NCBI GenBank assembly: GCA_027486405.1
Contig: JAIXPD010000050.1
Location: 1 to 43,008 of the forward strand
Direction: 5' to 3'
Source of the DNA: Azospirillum sp.
GTDB lineage: Bacteria; Pseudomonadota; Alphaproteobacteria; Azospirillales; Azospirillaceae
Length of the DNA: 43,008 nt
Below are positions 27,462 to 36,073 of this stretch, in pieces. Each line of letters begins with the position of its first letter. Within the stretch, counting starts at the first letter, position 1. The position numbers and the translations under genes were made by a program. The notes under the pieces are model-generated. The model searched no databases. It saw only the letters and a list, made by a program, of their open reading frames with translations, and was not told where the DNA came from.

Positions 27462-28853
27462 ATGACGACGCTCGACACGCAATATCATTGCGCAATCAAA
27501 CCAGTGAGCCGCAGTGCCGGACGCAGCGCCGTAGCAGCGGCGGCGTATCGGGCGGGTGTCATGTTGGTAGATGCGCGCACCGGGCTGACGCACGACTACA
27601 CCCGGAAGCGGGGAGTCGTGTTGTCGGGAATTGTTGTGCCGCCGGGCTGCGGTTGGGCGGAAAACCGCGCGAACCTTTGGAACACGCTGGAAGCCAAAAC
27701 CCGCGCCAACGGTCGGGTGGCGACGGAGATGGAGATAGCGCTTCCAGCGCTGTTGACCGACCAGCAGCGCGCCGCATTGGTGCGTGCATTCGCCCACTCA
27801 TTGGCAGCCGAGGGGGTTGTCGTCGATTTCGCCATCCACGCGCCGCACCCGCACCGCCGCCCGGCTGACGGTGCGGCGGGTGCCGACCTTCCCGGCGATG
27901 ACGCGCGAAATTGGCACACCCATATTTTGGTGTCGCATCTTCCGGCAACACCGGACGGGCCGGGCAAGCGAGTGTCGAAACTATTCGACGGCCCAGCGGC
28001 GATTGAGACGGTTCGCGCCTGGTGGGCCGCCGCCGTGAATGCCGCCTATGCTGATGCCGGGATCAACTTGCGGCAGGATCACCGTTCCTACGCGGCGCAG
28101 GGCGTGGAACGACCACCGACCAAACACCTCGGCCCCACCGTGGTCAACATGGAACGGCGGGGGCGAAAAACCGAACGCGGCGCAACGCATCGGGCAAGAA
28201 CGGAACACCGTCGCGCCGACATCGCCGACACCGCGTTCCGAAACGAGGAGCACCGACGCACCCTGTTTCAGCAAACAGGTTGCCATGAAGGTGCCGACCG
28301 GTTGTCGGACGAACAGCGCCGCCGCCGCGCCGAGCAATACAAGCATCGCCTGCTGACCGGACGATATGGCCCATTGGACGACTGGCCCGCGCTTGCCGCC
28401 ATGGTTCGCCGCGTTGATTTGGCGGCTGATGCGGGGCCGCGCGTCTCCCTGAACGATGGTTCCAGCATCGCCGATCTTGGCGAGCGCCTGACGGTGGCGG
28501 GCGCTTGGCAGGGCCGGGGGCAAGGACGAGCGGAACCGAGCGACGAGGCAATCGTGGCGATGGTCGCACTGGCGAAGGCCAAGGGCTGGGACAGCATCGA
28601 ATTGCAGGGCGACGAAAGGTTCAAAACGCGAGCCGCCCAGGTGGCCACCCGCGCCGGTCTTGTGGTCGCCAACCCTGAACTTTCCGAGGCGGTGGCCAGC
28701 GAAAAACGGCGATTGGTGGCCCCGCCAAGGCCGATGCAGCCGCCCGCGCCCCTGGTGTCGGGCGCTTCGCTTGCCGCGTTTCGGTCGCGGCGGGTGGCGG
28801 CGGAACAGACCGAAGAACCGCTCTCAACGGCACCGCCAGCGTTCCGACCGTGA
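27462..28853 (+). CDS. mobL: MobA/MobL family relaxase with LPD7-like C-terminus
   Basis: A 463-residue DNA strand transferase for mobilization. The N-terminus (YHCAIKPVSRSAGRSAVAAA, then Y29-R-A-G) is typical of MobQ/TraA-type relaxases, with Y29 a candidate nucleophile; H152-T-H154 in NWHTHILVSHL is the metal-binding HUH motif. Residues about 390-430 (AKAKGWDSIELQGDERFKTR) resemble the LPD7 domain often fused to relaxases. GGGAGGACGACC precedes ATG 27462. It lacks a helicase domain, so unwinding would be by host or helper proteins. Confidence 0.9.
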   Translation: MTTLDTQYHCAIKPVSRSAGRSAVAAAAYRAGVMLVDARTGLTHDYTRKRGVVLSGIVVPPGCGWAENRANLWNTLEAKTRANGRVATEMEIALPALLTDQQRAALVRAFAHSLAAEGVVVDFAIHAPHPHRRPADGAAGADLPGDDARNWHTHILVSHLPATPDGPGKRVSKLFDGPAAIETVRAWWAAAVNAAYADAGINLRQDHRSYAAQGVERPPTKHLGPTVVNMERRGRKTERGATHRARTEHRRADIADTAFRNEEHRRTLFQQTGCHEGADRLSDEQRRRRAEQYKHRLLTGRYGPLDDWPALAAMVRRVDLAADAGPRVSLNDGSSIADLGERLTVAGAWQGRGQGRAEPSDEAIVAMVALAKAKGWDSIELQGDERFKTRAAQVATRAGLVVANPELSEAVASEKRRLVAPPRPMQPPAPLVSGASLAAFRSRRVAAEQTEEPLSTAPPAFRP

Positions 28854-28944
28854 ACCCATCGTCACATTTTTTCGAGTTGGAGGATTTTGCCGATATTGTC
28901 AAGCATCGCTGAATTTCAAAAGCGGCTACCATAGTTGTCGCCGC

Positions 28945-29048
28945 AAAAAAGAGAAGCCGAGCACAAAATTCGCTGTGCTCGGCTCGACATCTTGCGGCTC
29001 CAATCAACCATTTGCAGTGGGCGATGATTGGAGAGCCGACCTTCAAAC
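28945..29048 (-). ncRNA. Putative counter-transcribed RNA controlling rep
   Basis: About 104 bases on the minus strand, antisense to the leader of the replication gene. It would start a few bases after a TATAAT box, fold a stem CTCCAATCA / TGATTGGAG with an 18-base loop (28998-29033), and end at a 10-bp stem AGCCGAGCAC / GTGCTCGGCT followed by TTTTTT (28945-28984). No protein gene lies upstream on this strand to need that terminator. The layout matches plasmid copy-control antisense RNAs. Confidence 0.65.
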
Positions 29049-29054
29049 GTGGTG

Positions 29055-29083
29055 ATTATACGATAACGTCGCCTCACCGGCAA
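29055..29083 (-). promoter_or_regulatory. Strong sigma-70 promoter for the antisense RNA
   Basis: On the minus strand TTGCCG (29078-29083) and a perfect TATAAT (29055-29060) are separated by exactly 17 bases. An inverted repeat ATAACGT...ACGTTAT (29063-29069, 29083-29089) overlaps the spacer and the -35 box and could be an operator. Confidence 0.7.
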
Positions 29084-29158
29084 CGTTATTGAAAGGCTGC
29101 GCGCCGATATTCACCATCGCATTCGGCCTCTCTACGCATCGCCCCGGAAAGGGCGAAA

Positions 29159-31429
29159 ATGCCGCTTGATGATGCGACCCGCTTTGACCGCGATGCGGTC
29201 GCTCCGTTTTCCCAATCCTCCCGCCACATCGCCCCACCGACGCTACCCGCACTGTTGGCCCGCATCGACGCGGGCCTTGCGGTTCAAGCCGATGAGGCTG
29301 GCCGATTGCAATTCGCCGTGTCGGTGACGGTCAGCGAAGATGAATTGGCACTGTTGCCGCCCGCCGAACGGCTGACCGTGCTGACGGTCATGGCGTTGCA
29401 ACCCGCTGAGGTGGCGGCGTTCCTGCGCCGCATCGGTCATGCGCGGGGGACTGCTGCCGATTGGGAGCGGGCGGCGCGCGAAACTGTTCACGACCTGCTG
29501 ACCCCGATGGTGCGGATCGTGTTGGATGAGGCGGAAGGCGAGGTTGAGGCGGAACAAGCCTGCCTGATGCTGTTGCAGGTCATGCGGGTGCGCCACGATC
29601 CGAAGGCCGTGGCTTTGCTGGCGGAGGATGCAGCCCGCGCCGTGTGGCATGCGCTGGAGATGCCCGTGGTCGGTGAAACGCCGGAAGAACGTTTGGCGAC
29701 TGACGTGGGGTTTTACCGGCGGCGGTTGCGCAAATGGGCCAAGCGCCTGACCATTCATATCGGCGACGTTCTGCGCCTGATCGACCCGCGCCGGTCGCCC
29801 TATCTGGCTCCCGCCACGTCGCATTGGGTGGCGCAAGCCGAACAGGCGGCGACCGAGTTTCTGAGCAGCGCTTACGCGGTCAATGACAGCGGTGCGGCGG
29901 TGGCGTTGCAGCACCTTCACGCAGCCGCTGTTCGCCGCCGTTTTGCGACCTTGCGTGGGCTGCTGCATGCTATGGACGAACGCCGGAAAGCCGACCAGGA
30001 AATGGTGCCGGTTTTCATCACGCTGATTCCCGAAGGTGAGGCAACACCGAACGCGAAGTTTGAGGCAACCCGCATTTCCACGTTTGACCCGCACAAGTGG
30101 AACTTCCTTCGCCGTCGCCAAGACATGAGCAAGACGTGGCACGACAAATGTTTGACCCCGTTGCGCGCCTATTTGAAACGGCGGGGTCGCGACGTGATGG
30201 GAATCTGGACCCATGAGGGCACCAGGGGCGGAGTGTTGCACAAACACGTCTTGCTGTGGCTGCACCGCGAAGACGTTGACGTGCTGTGCCGTTACCTGAC
30301 CGGCGGGGGTTGGCCGACGCTGGAAACGCACCCGTGCGGAACGGTGGAGGAACGCCGCCGAAACCGCGACATCCGGGTGATGCAGACGGTTGATAAGAGG
30401 ACCCGCCAAACCCGCCCCGACGACTGGACCATCGGCCCGCGTCGCGGCGATGCAGACGAGGAAGGCGCGTTCGCCGACTACCGGGTCAACGTCCGTATTC
30501 TCCGGGAAAAAGACGGCGATGAAGCCATGGCTTCCATCACCAACTACATCATGAAATACGTGACCAAGAACGCTTCCATCGACCCGGATAAGCCGACGAA
30601 GATCACCAACGAAACCCGCTTTGCGCGGGCGCATGAGGCGCGGTCGTTCGGGTTGTTCGGCTTGCCACGCGGTATTCTCGGGGTATGGCAGGAAATCGCC
30701 ACCGCCAAGGAAGCGCCGGAAGGTTCTCTGTTGCACCAGTTGCGCGGGTTGATTTTGACCCGCCGGGACGCGGAAGCGCTGGAAATGCTCATCCAGCATG
30801 CCGACGCATGGCGTAAGGTGGAGGCGGCGGCCAAGCGTCTCGCCAAAATCACCGCCGCCGAAGCGCGCCCGTTGCGGGCACCTGCTGCACTTCGTGAACA
30901 CATCGCCAACCGCCGTGCTGCCGCGCGGCAGCATGCCGAAGCGTCATTGGCAGCGGCACCCGATGCGCGGCTCGCCACTGTCCGCGAACCCCGTATCACC
31001 CGGTTGGGTGCCGGCTACCGCGCCACCACCGGCGTGGCGGAGTTGGACGGCGACGCGGTGCGACAGGGCTTGCAGACGGGCGAGCAGAACCCTCCGTTGG
31101 AGGCCGTTCGGTACTCGACGGCGACCGGCGAGAAATGGGCGGTGACGACTCACCCGGACGTCAGCACATTCCATGGCGCGCCACCGTCTCCACCTGACGA
31201 GGTGGACGAATGGGCGGAAGATGCGGCCAGCGCCGCCGCCAACCAAGCGGTGGCGCGTCTCCTGTCCGACCGCGCCCAGCGCGTTCCATTGGAGGGCGGG
31301 CGGCAGGTGGATCAACCCGTGCGGGCAATGACGCTGGTCCTGGCCCTTGGCCGGGTGCCTGCTTACCGCGACTGGTGCGAGCGGATCGGTTCTGGTTCCC
31401 AACCGGGCGAACTGGACAACGCCTCATAG
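29159..31429 (+). CDS. HUH replication initiator, phage gpA-like
   Basis: A 756-residue Rep of the replication gene A type. Motif 1 resembles FITLIPEGE; motif 2 is H361-K-H363 in GVLHKHVLLWLH, the metal-binding HUH pair; motif 3 is Y463-IMK-Y467-VTK470 in TNYIMKYVTKN, the double tyrosine and lysine of P2 gpA-like enzymes. It should nick one strand and start rolling-circle replication. The C-terminal third is helical and acidic, without motif. GGAAAGGG lies upstream of ATG 29159. An antisense RNA gene lies in its leader, so synthesis is probably limiting. Confidence 0.85.
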   Translation: MPLDDATRFDRDAVAPFSQSSRHIAPPTLPALLARIDAGLAVQADEAGRLQFAVSVTVSEDELALLPPAERLTVLTVMALQPAEVAAFLRRIGHARGTAADWERAARETVHDLLTPMVRIVLDEAEGEVEAEQACLMLLQVMRVRHDPKAVALLAEDAARAVWHALEMPVVGETPEERLATDVGFYRRRLRKWAKRLTIHIGDVLRLIDPRRSPYLAPATSHWVAQAEQAATEFLSSAYAVNDSGAAVALQHLHAAAVRRRFATLRGLLHAMDERRKADQEMVPVFITLIPEGEATPNAKFEATRISTFDPHKWNFLRRRQDMSKTWHDKCLTPLRAYLKRRGRDVMGIWTHEGTRGGVLHKHVLLWLHREDVDVLCRYLTGGGWPTLETHPCGTVEERRRNRDIRVMQTVDKRTRQTRPDDWTIGPRRGDADEEGAFADYRVNVRILREKDGDEAMASITNYIMKYVTKNASIDPDKPTKITNETRFARAHEARSFGLFGLPRGILGVWQEIATAKEAPEGSLLHQLRGLILTRRDAEALEMLIQHADAWRKVEAAAKRLAKITAAEARPLRAPAALREHIANRRAAARQHAEASLAAAPDARLATVREPRITRLGAGYRATTGVAELDGDAVRQGLQTGEQNPPLEAVRYSTATGEKWAVTTHPDVSTFHGAPPSPPDEVDEWAEDAASAAANQAVARLLSDRAQRVPLEGGRQVDQPVRAMTLVLALGRVPAYRDWCERIGSGSQPGELDNAS

Positions 31430-31566
31430 CGCGTTGCAGTTACGCATGACGATCACAAGGGGAAACATAGCCACGCTAACGCTTTTAGCCCACCCTTGAA
31501 AATCGCATCGACAGATCTTACCTTCCAGGTTGTGAAGCCTTCCATTCAACGTTCAGGATGTTGATC

Positions 31567-31902
31567 ATGAGCATTTTCACCCTATCATTTGGATCTCCAT
31601 CTAACGATCCGAAAGCCCCGCCTGACCTGGGAGAGAGCATTCACTTCGCTGAAGATGCAGAAATTATTGTAAAACTCGCAGCGCCTTATGGGGCAGACCA
31701 CGCGACCATCCAATTCGAACCAAACATCACGGAGTTTAATACCGACTTCATGATGACGCAGGGCGAGCAAAAGAATGTTACTCTTACGTTGGTCAGCAAT
31801 CCAACTGCGACGGTGAAGACGGACACAGGTATGGTATCGATTACGTTGCGCTCGGTGTCTGGAGCCGTTCCGTTTTGTCGTTACGAGATTGAGGTCAACT
31901 GA
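31567..31902 (+). CDS. Unrecognised cargo protein, AT-richer
   Basis: A 111-residue protein with visibly lower G+C and different codon use from its neighbours, suggesting separate acquisition. It has no signal peptide; the chain alternates short beta-like strands (DAEIIVKLAAP, NVTLTLVSNP, GMVSITLRSVSG, CRYEIEVN), reading like an immunoglobulin-type beta sandwich. I know no family for it. ATG 31567 has AGGA eight bases upstream; an ATG three codons earlier is less likely. It is the only clear cargo gene between rep and int. Confidence 0.65.
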   Translation: MSIFTLSFGSPSNDPKAPPDLGESIHFAEDAEIIVKLAAPYGADHATIQFEPNITEFNTDFMMTQGEQKNVTLTLVSNPTATVKTDTGMVSITLRSVSGAVPFCRYEIEVN

Positions 31903-31941
31903 CTGCTTAGGCAGAAATTTCCCAACGCCTTGCCGGTTTCG

Positions 31942-31969
31942 CATCCCTCCGCTTGACTGTGGAGGGATG
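31942..31969. terminator. Hairpin after the cargo gene
   Basis: CATCCCTCC pairs with GGAGGGATG (9 bp) around a 10-base loop, 40 bases past the cargo stop. It has no T-run. It lies between convergent genes (cargo and integrase). Confidence 0.4.
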
Positions 31970-32062
31970 TATCAAGGGCATGCGATTTGTGCGGCCCAAT
32001 TTGTCAAGCATAGGGCCGCCCTGTAGTTGGTTACGGCAGTGGTAAATTTGACACCTTCTTGT

Positions 32063-33289
32063 CTAAGCGGCATTCCGGGACAAAGACGCACTCATTTCTG
32101 ATGCGCCATCAATAACCAGCCGCCGAACATTCATATAATTCTGCACTTCTGCACAATATCTATCAATCGTTGCAACGGCTGCAGCGCAGTAATCAGGATC
32201 GTGCGGGCTGTAGATGCCTGTCACATCGTTTTCATCTACCGGCAGATGACCAAACATCAATGAGATTTCATCGCCAGGAACTTTGTTGCGGCGCAAGTAA
32301 CGTCCCATGGTGTGCCGGATTGAGTAGGGGTTCACTTGCTCGCCTTCCGGGCCACAGGTCAATGACCGTGCGCGGCGTTCCGCTCGTGAGGCGGGTTCCA
32401 GGTGTGACGAAAAATCAGCGGGCCAGACCTTGGCGCGAACGCGCCGCCAAGCGTTCTTGATGTCGTTAACCGGCGCGCCGTCATAAGTGACGAACAAGCC
32501 GTCACCCCACTGCCGCAACCATGGCCGTAGCGTGTCGGCGATGGGAACGATGGGACGACGCTTGTTGGTCTGCTTCTTTCCCTTGGGCAGCAGATTGATG
32601 GTTCCCATTTCCCAATCAACTTGCCCAGCCGTCAGGTCAAGCACCGCGTCGGGCCGAGCCATAGTACAGATCATCAGCAGCATGAAACGCCAAAGATGTT
32701 CGGATTCGACAGCATCCAGCAGTTTCGCCATTTCCTGGGCCGAGAGCGGGCGACCTTTTGGGTCTTTGTTCCGCCGGTCTTCTTTGGTTTCCACGTCGCG
32801 AATGAACGGTGCCGATGAGATATGGCCGAGCCGATACGACCGCCGCACCGCCGCCCGCCCGGTTGAGAGGATGCGGCTGATGTACCCTTCCGATTTGCCG
32901 CTTTTCCGCAGTGCCGCGATGAAGCCATCGACCGCAACCGGAGTCAGACCGCTGACCACGGCTTCGCCGAAATGCTCCAGCCAGTAATGGATCTCGATCC
33001 GCGCTTGTTCATAAGAGGCTAATTCCGCCGCATGATTGTTGTAATACTCGTGCAGCACCCATGCCAAAGGGATTTCGGTAGGTGCCGCCGACGAGGGTAG
33101 AAACTCCTTGGCTACGAAGTCGGCAAGGCGGGCCTCCGCCTCCGACAAATCGCTTGTGCGGAGGCTAAAGCGATCTTCGGATCCAGTATCGGGATTGTAG
33201 CGAACCCGGTAGTAGCGGTTGCCACGGAGGACGATTGACCACTTACCGTATTCACGGATGGCGCGCTTTTGTTCAGTTCTTTTCCGCAT
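32063..33289 (-). CDS. int: Tyrosine recombinase / integrase
   Basis: A 408-residue integrase. The N-terminus holds an arm-binding-like region, residues about 70-170 a SAM-like core-binding domain, and the C-terminal catalytic domain carries the first arginine in CTMARPDAVLDL, a box II variant NPYSIRHTMGRYLRR (Tyr where His is usual) and the nucleophile tyrosine in DVTGIYSPHD. It should insert and excise the element at tRNA-Val. It stands close to attR, as is usual. ATG 33289; the preceding excisionase-like gene overlaps it by 178 bases in another frame. Confidence 0.92.
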   Translation of the reverse strand: MRKRTEQKRAIREYGKWSIVLRGNRYYRVRYNPDTGSEDRFSLRTSDLSEAEARLADFVAKEFLPSSAAPTEIPLAWVLHEYYNNHAAELASYEQARIEIHYWLEHFGEAVVSGLTPVAVDGFIAALRKSGKSEGYISRILSTGRAAVRRSYRLGHISSAPFIRDVETKEDRRNKDPKGRPLSAQEMAKLLDAVESEHLWRFMLLMICTMARPDAVLDLTAGQVDWEMGTINLLPKGKKQTNKRRPIVPIADTLRPWLRQWGDGLFVTYDGAPVNDIKNAWRRVRAKVWPADFSSHLEPASRAERRARSLTCGPEGEQVNPYSIRHTMGRYLRRNKVPGDEISLMFGHLPVDENDVTGIYSPHDPDYCAAAVATIDRYCAEVQNYMNVRRLVIDGASEMSASLSRNAA

Positions 33290-33507
33290 GGCACTACCAT
33301 CGTTTCCAAGTATTCGAGAAGATCGGACTCACGATACATTGCCCCTCGTCGGCCTCGTCCACGAGCGACATACGAAATTTCCCCGCATCTTCGCATGCGG
33401 GCAAGGGTTGAGGAATTGAGCCGGAGATACGCGGCGGCTTCTTCTTCCGAGAACAAAGCGGGCAGTGCGGACGGCGGCCTTGCAACCGGTTTGGTTTGCA
33501 CGCCCAT
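33112..33507 (-). CDS. Excisionase-like winged HTH protein
   Basis: A 131-residue protein (if started at ATG 33507, with GGAAAG ten bases before) with a MerR/AlpA-type helix-turn-helix: LFSEEEAAAYLRLNSSTLAR followed by YVARGRGRRGAMYRESDLLE. Such proteins act as excisionase or activate int. The C-terminal 55 residues are low in complexity and lie over the start of int in another frame. ATG 33540 is an alternative start. The role as Xis is inferred from fold and place. Confidence 0.75.
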   Translation of the reverse strand: MGVQTKPVARPPSALPALFSEEEAAAYLRLNSSTLARMRRCGEISYVARGRGRRGAMYRESDLLEYLETMVVPCGKELNKSAPSVNTVSGQSSSVATATTGFATIPILDPKIALASAQAICRRRRPALPTS

Positions 33508-33735
33508 GTTTGATCGACTTTCCGCAACCTTGCTCGACATCGCCCTGTTTCCATCGTTCCTCAATCACCATGGAAATATTTTGGCACGGATCGCGGAGTC
33601 GAAACTCCTTGTATCTTAGGTCGCTGGGCGTTATTGGCCCGCTCCCATGCACTTTTTTTTGGCAGCGTCAGGGCAGAAGGTTTGTGCGCCAATTCAGAAC
33701 GTCCAGCGAACAGAAACTTGCCGGGAGAAGCAAAC

Positions 33736-33758
33736 TGTCCCGAAAACTGTCCCGAAAT
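33736..33758 (+). promoter_or_regulatory. Integrase arm-type repeats, right side (2 copies)
   Basis: TGTCCCGAAA at 33736 and 33748, same direction as the three copies at the left end and about 80-100 bases inside the attR core. It also lies upstream of the excisionase-like gene, so binding could regulate it. Confidence 0.6.
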
Positions 33759-33836
33759 CCGGGCGATTTGGTGACTTTTCGTTCTCACGACACGCAGAAA
33801 ATGGACGTTTTTTCAGTGGGTTGCAACTGATCCACT

Positions 33837-33887
33837 TACGTTGACATCGTAGGGGTCACTGGTTCAATCCCAGTCGGGACCACCATG
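33837..33887 (+). repeat. attR (orphaned tRNA-Val 3' half)
   Basis: Repeats the tRNA-Val 3' portion from the anticodon stem to CCA. It keeps the T-arm ACTGG/CCAGT found in tRNA-Val copy 1, so it is most likely the original chromosomal end of copy 2. Upstream of 33837 the tRNA sequence stops, marking the element's right edge. Confidence 0.88.
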
Positions 33888-33889
33888 CA

Positions 33890-33930
33890 CGAGGCTCCAA
33901 GGGCACACCCTTGGGGCCTCGAACCTTTTT
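33890..33930 (+). terminator. Displaced native terminator of the tRNA cluster
   Basis: CGAGGC-T-CCAAGGG pairs with CCCTTGG-G-GCCTCG around CACA, followed four bases later by TTTTT. It begins directly after the attR CCA, so it was the terminator of the tRNA-Val operon before the element separated them by 7.6 kb. Confidence 0.75.
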
Positions 33931-34050
33931 GGGCCTCTTTTCGGACGTCATTGCCGGTCCGCACGCCCCATCCGCAGACCGGATCCGTCGGGACATTCTC
34001 CCAACCGGCCCGGCCCGCATCGGCAAACCACCAAATCAGAATCCGCAGGA

Positions 34051-34887
34051 TCAGAAATCGTCCCGCACCACCACGAACTCACGGTCGTGGTTCAGGGCCG
34101 GAACCATGCGGCGGGCCTCCTCCACCCGCGCCATGTCGAGATCGGCGGTGATGACGCCCACCGCCTCGCCCGCGTCGGCCAGCACCTCGCCCCACGGCGC
34201 GATGATCAGGGAATGGCCGTAGGTCTGCCGCCCCTCGTCGTGCGTGCCGGTCTGGGCCGGGGCGACGACGAAGCAACCGGTTTCGATGGCGCGCGCCCGC
34301 AACAGCGTGTGCCAGTGCGCCCGCCCGGTCGGCACCGTGAAGGCCGCCGGGGCGGTGATGATCGACGCCCCCGCCTTCGCCAACGCCCGATGCAGGTAAG
34401 GAAAGCGCACGTCGTAGCAAATCGTCATGCCCACCCCGCCCCAGGGCGTGGCGGCGACGACCGCGCGTTCCCCCGGCCGGAAGGTCGCCGATTCGCGGTA
34501 GCTCTCGCCATCCTTCAGATCCACGTCGAACATGTGGATCTTGTCGTAATGGCTGACGGCCTCGCCCTGCGGGTTGAACAGATAGCTGCGGTTGGCGACC
34601 CGCTGGTCGTCCTGCAACACGCCCAACGTACCGGCCAGAATCCACGCCCCGGTTTCCCGCGCCAGATCGGCAAAGAAGGGGATGCCGGGGTGTTCGGCCT
34701 CGGTCTTCACCCGCGCCATCGTCTTGGCCCGGCCCTGAACGATCCAGCCGACATTCTCCGGCAGGGTGATGAACTCCGCCCCGGCGTCGCGCGCCCGGCG
34801 GACCAGATCGCCCGCCGCGTCCAGGTTCGGTTGCAGTTCGGTTCCCGCACTGACCTGGACGCAGGCCGCCTTCACCACCGCGCTCAC
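34051..34887 (-). CDS. Carbon-nitrogen hydrolase (Nit/omega-amidase-like)
   Basis: A 278-residue nitrilase-superfamily amidase with the catalytic triad E44 (LPENVGW), K116 (YDKIHMFD) and C157 (TICYDVRFP). The YDKIHMFDVDL motif and neighbours point to the Nit1/Nit2 branch, which hydrolyses deaminated glutathione or alpha-ketoglutaramate. It starts at GTG 34887, overlapping the stop of the glutaredoxin gene (GTGA), so the two are coupled. The glutathione link of the neighbour supports, but does not prove, a deaminated-glutathione substrate. Confidence 0.92.
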   Translation of the reverse strand: MSAVVKAACVQVSAGTELQPNLDAAGDLVRRARDAGAEFITLPENVGWIVQGRAKTMARVKTEAEHPGIPFFADLARETGAWILAGTLGVLQDDQRVANRSYLFNPQGEAVSHYDKIHMFDVDLKDGESYRESATFRPGERAVVAATPWGGVGMTICYDVRFPYLHRALAKAGASIITAPAAFTVPTGRAHWHTLLRARAIETGCFVVAPAQTGTHDEGRQTYGHSLIIAPWGEVLADAGEAVGVITADLDMARVEEARRMVPALNHDREFVVVRDDF

Positions 34888-35147
34888 GCCGCCACCCCCA
34901 GCAGGCCGTCGAGCCTGCCCTGACGGTCCAGTTCATGGATGTCGTCGCTGCCGCCATAGGCTTGGCCATCGATGAAGATCTGCGGCACGGTGGTGCGGCC
35001 CCCGGCGCGGTTCACCATCTCGTCGCGGCGGTTCGGCTGCTCGTACAGGTCGATTTCCTGATAGGTCACGCCCTTGCTCTGCAACAGCCGCTTGGCGCGC
35101 GAGCAATAGGGGCAAAAGGGGGTGGTGTAGATGACAACCTCGGCCAT
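34884..35147 (-). CDS. grxC: Glutaredoxin 3
   Basis: An 87-residue glutaredoxin with active site C12-P-Y-C15, the GSH-binding TVPQIFIDG with its cis-proline, and the GGSDDIHELD helix. It reduces disulfides with glutathione in the cytosol. ATG 35147 with AGGAG close before it. Second gene of a comF-grxC-nit order common in alphaproteobacteria; a 149-base gap separates it from comF and could hold its own promoter. Confidence 0.95.
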   Translation of the reverse strand: MAEVVIYTTPFCPYCSRAKRLLQSKGVTYQEIDLYEQPNRRDEMVNRAGGRTTVPQIFIDGQAYGGSDDIHELDRQGRLDGLLGVAA

Positions 35148-35296
35148 GCACGGCTCCTGGGCAAACGGTTGCAACGGACCATCCAGCGGATTTGGGCGTT
35201 GAACCGGACGGGACACAAGTTGGAAGGATTGTAAAAGAACCGCCGGACCGACGCCAGCGGCGGCACCCGTCGGGCTGCCATGCCGCCGCCGCCCCT

Positions 35297-36058
35297 TCAA
35301 TCCGGGACCACGCGCGCCAGGGTCAGCGCCTCCACCCGCGCGGCACCGGCCTGGGTCAGCACGCGGGCGCATTCGGCCACCGTCGCCCCGGTGGTCAGCA
35401 CATCGTCGATCACCACCACCCGCTTGCCCGCCACCGACACCCCGGCGCGCAGACGGAACGCGCCCTTGACGTTGCGCTGCCGCTCCTGGCGGCCCAAACC
35501 ACCCTGGGTCGGGGTGGCGCGGTGGCGGAGCAGCGCATCCGGGACCACCGCCACCCCGGCCTGCTTGCCCAAGGATTGGGCCAGCAAGGCCGCCTGGTTG
35601 TAGCGGCGGCGGAACAGGCGCAAGCGGTGCAACGGGACCGGGACCAACAGATCGGCGTCGGCCAGCAGCTCCCGCCCGGCGCGGGCCAGCCACGCGGCGT
35701 AGGCCCCGGCGGCGTGGATGCGGTCGCCGTGCTTGAAGCTCAACACCAGCGGGCGGCTGCCATCGTCATAGGCCAGCACGGCGCGGGCGCGGGAAAAGGG
35801 CGGCGGCGCGGCCAGACAGGCCCCGCAGATCACATCGCCTTGCGCCTCATACTCGAACGGCAGGCCGCAGACCGCGCAGAAGGGCGGCGCGATGAAGGTC
35901 AACCCGCCCCAGCAGGCCGCGCACAAGCCGCCCTGCCGGTCCACCGCGACACCGCAGGACAGGCAGCGCGGCGGCAACAGCGCGTCGAGCAGCGCCGACG
36001 CGGCGGCCGTGGTGACGCGGGAAATCCTGCGGACGGCAAACGGACGCTCGTCGGTCAT
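35297..36058 (-). CDS. comF: ComF family phosphoribosyltransferase-like protein
   Basis: A 253-residue ComF protein. Two zinc-finger-like cysteine pairs sit at C32/C35 with C46/C49, and C61/C64 with C78/C81. The PRTase domain carries VVVIDDVLTTGAT (215-227). ComF helps single-stranded DNA uptake in competent bacteria, but it is widespread and its exact role outside competence is open. ATG 36058. It stands 15 bases beyond a fliQ-like gene on the same strand. Confidence 0.92.
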   Translation of the reverse strand: MTDERPFAVRRISRVTTAAASALLDALLPPRCLSCGVAVDRQGGLCAACWGGLTFIAPPFCAVCGLPFEYEAQGDVICGACLAAPPPFSRARAVLAYDDGSRPLVLSFKHGDRIHAAGAYAAWLARAGRELLADADLLVPVPLHRLRLFRRRYNQAALLAQSLGKQAGVAVVPDALLRHRATPTQGGLGRQERQRNVKGAFRLRAGVSVAGKRVVVIDDVLTTGATVAECARVLTQAGAARVEALTLARVVPD

Positions 36059-36073
36059 CCCCAGACCTCCCGC

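Noticed and set aside
29243..30934. A 563-codon minus-strand open frame in the element
   Set aside because: Antisense to the HUH initiator, which has the HKH and double-tyrosine motifs in place.
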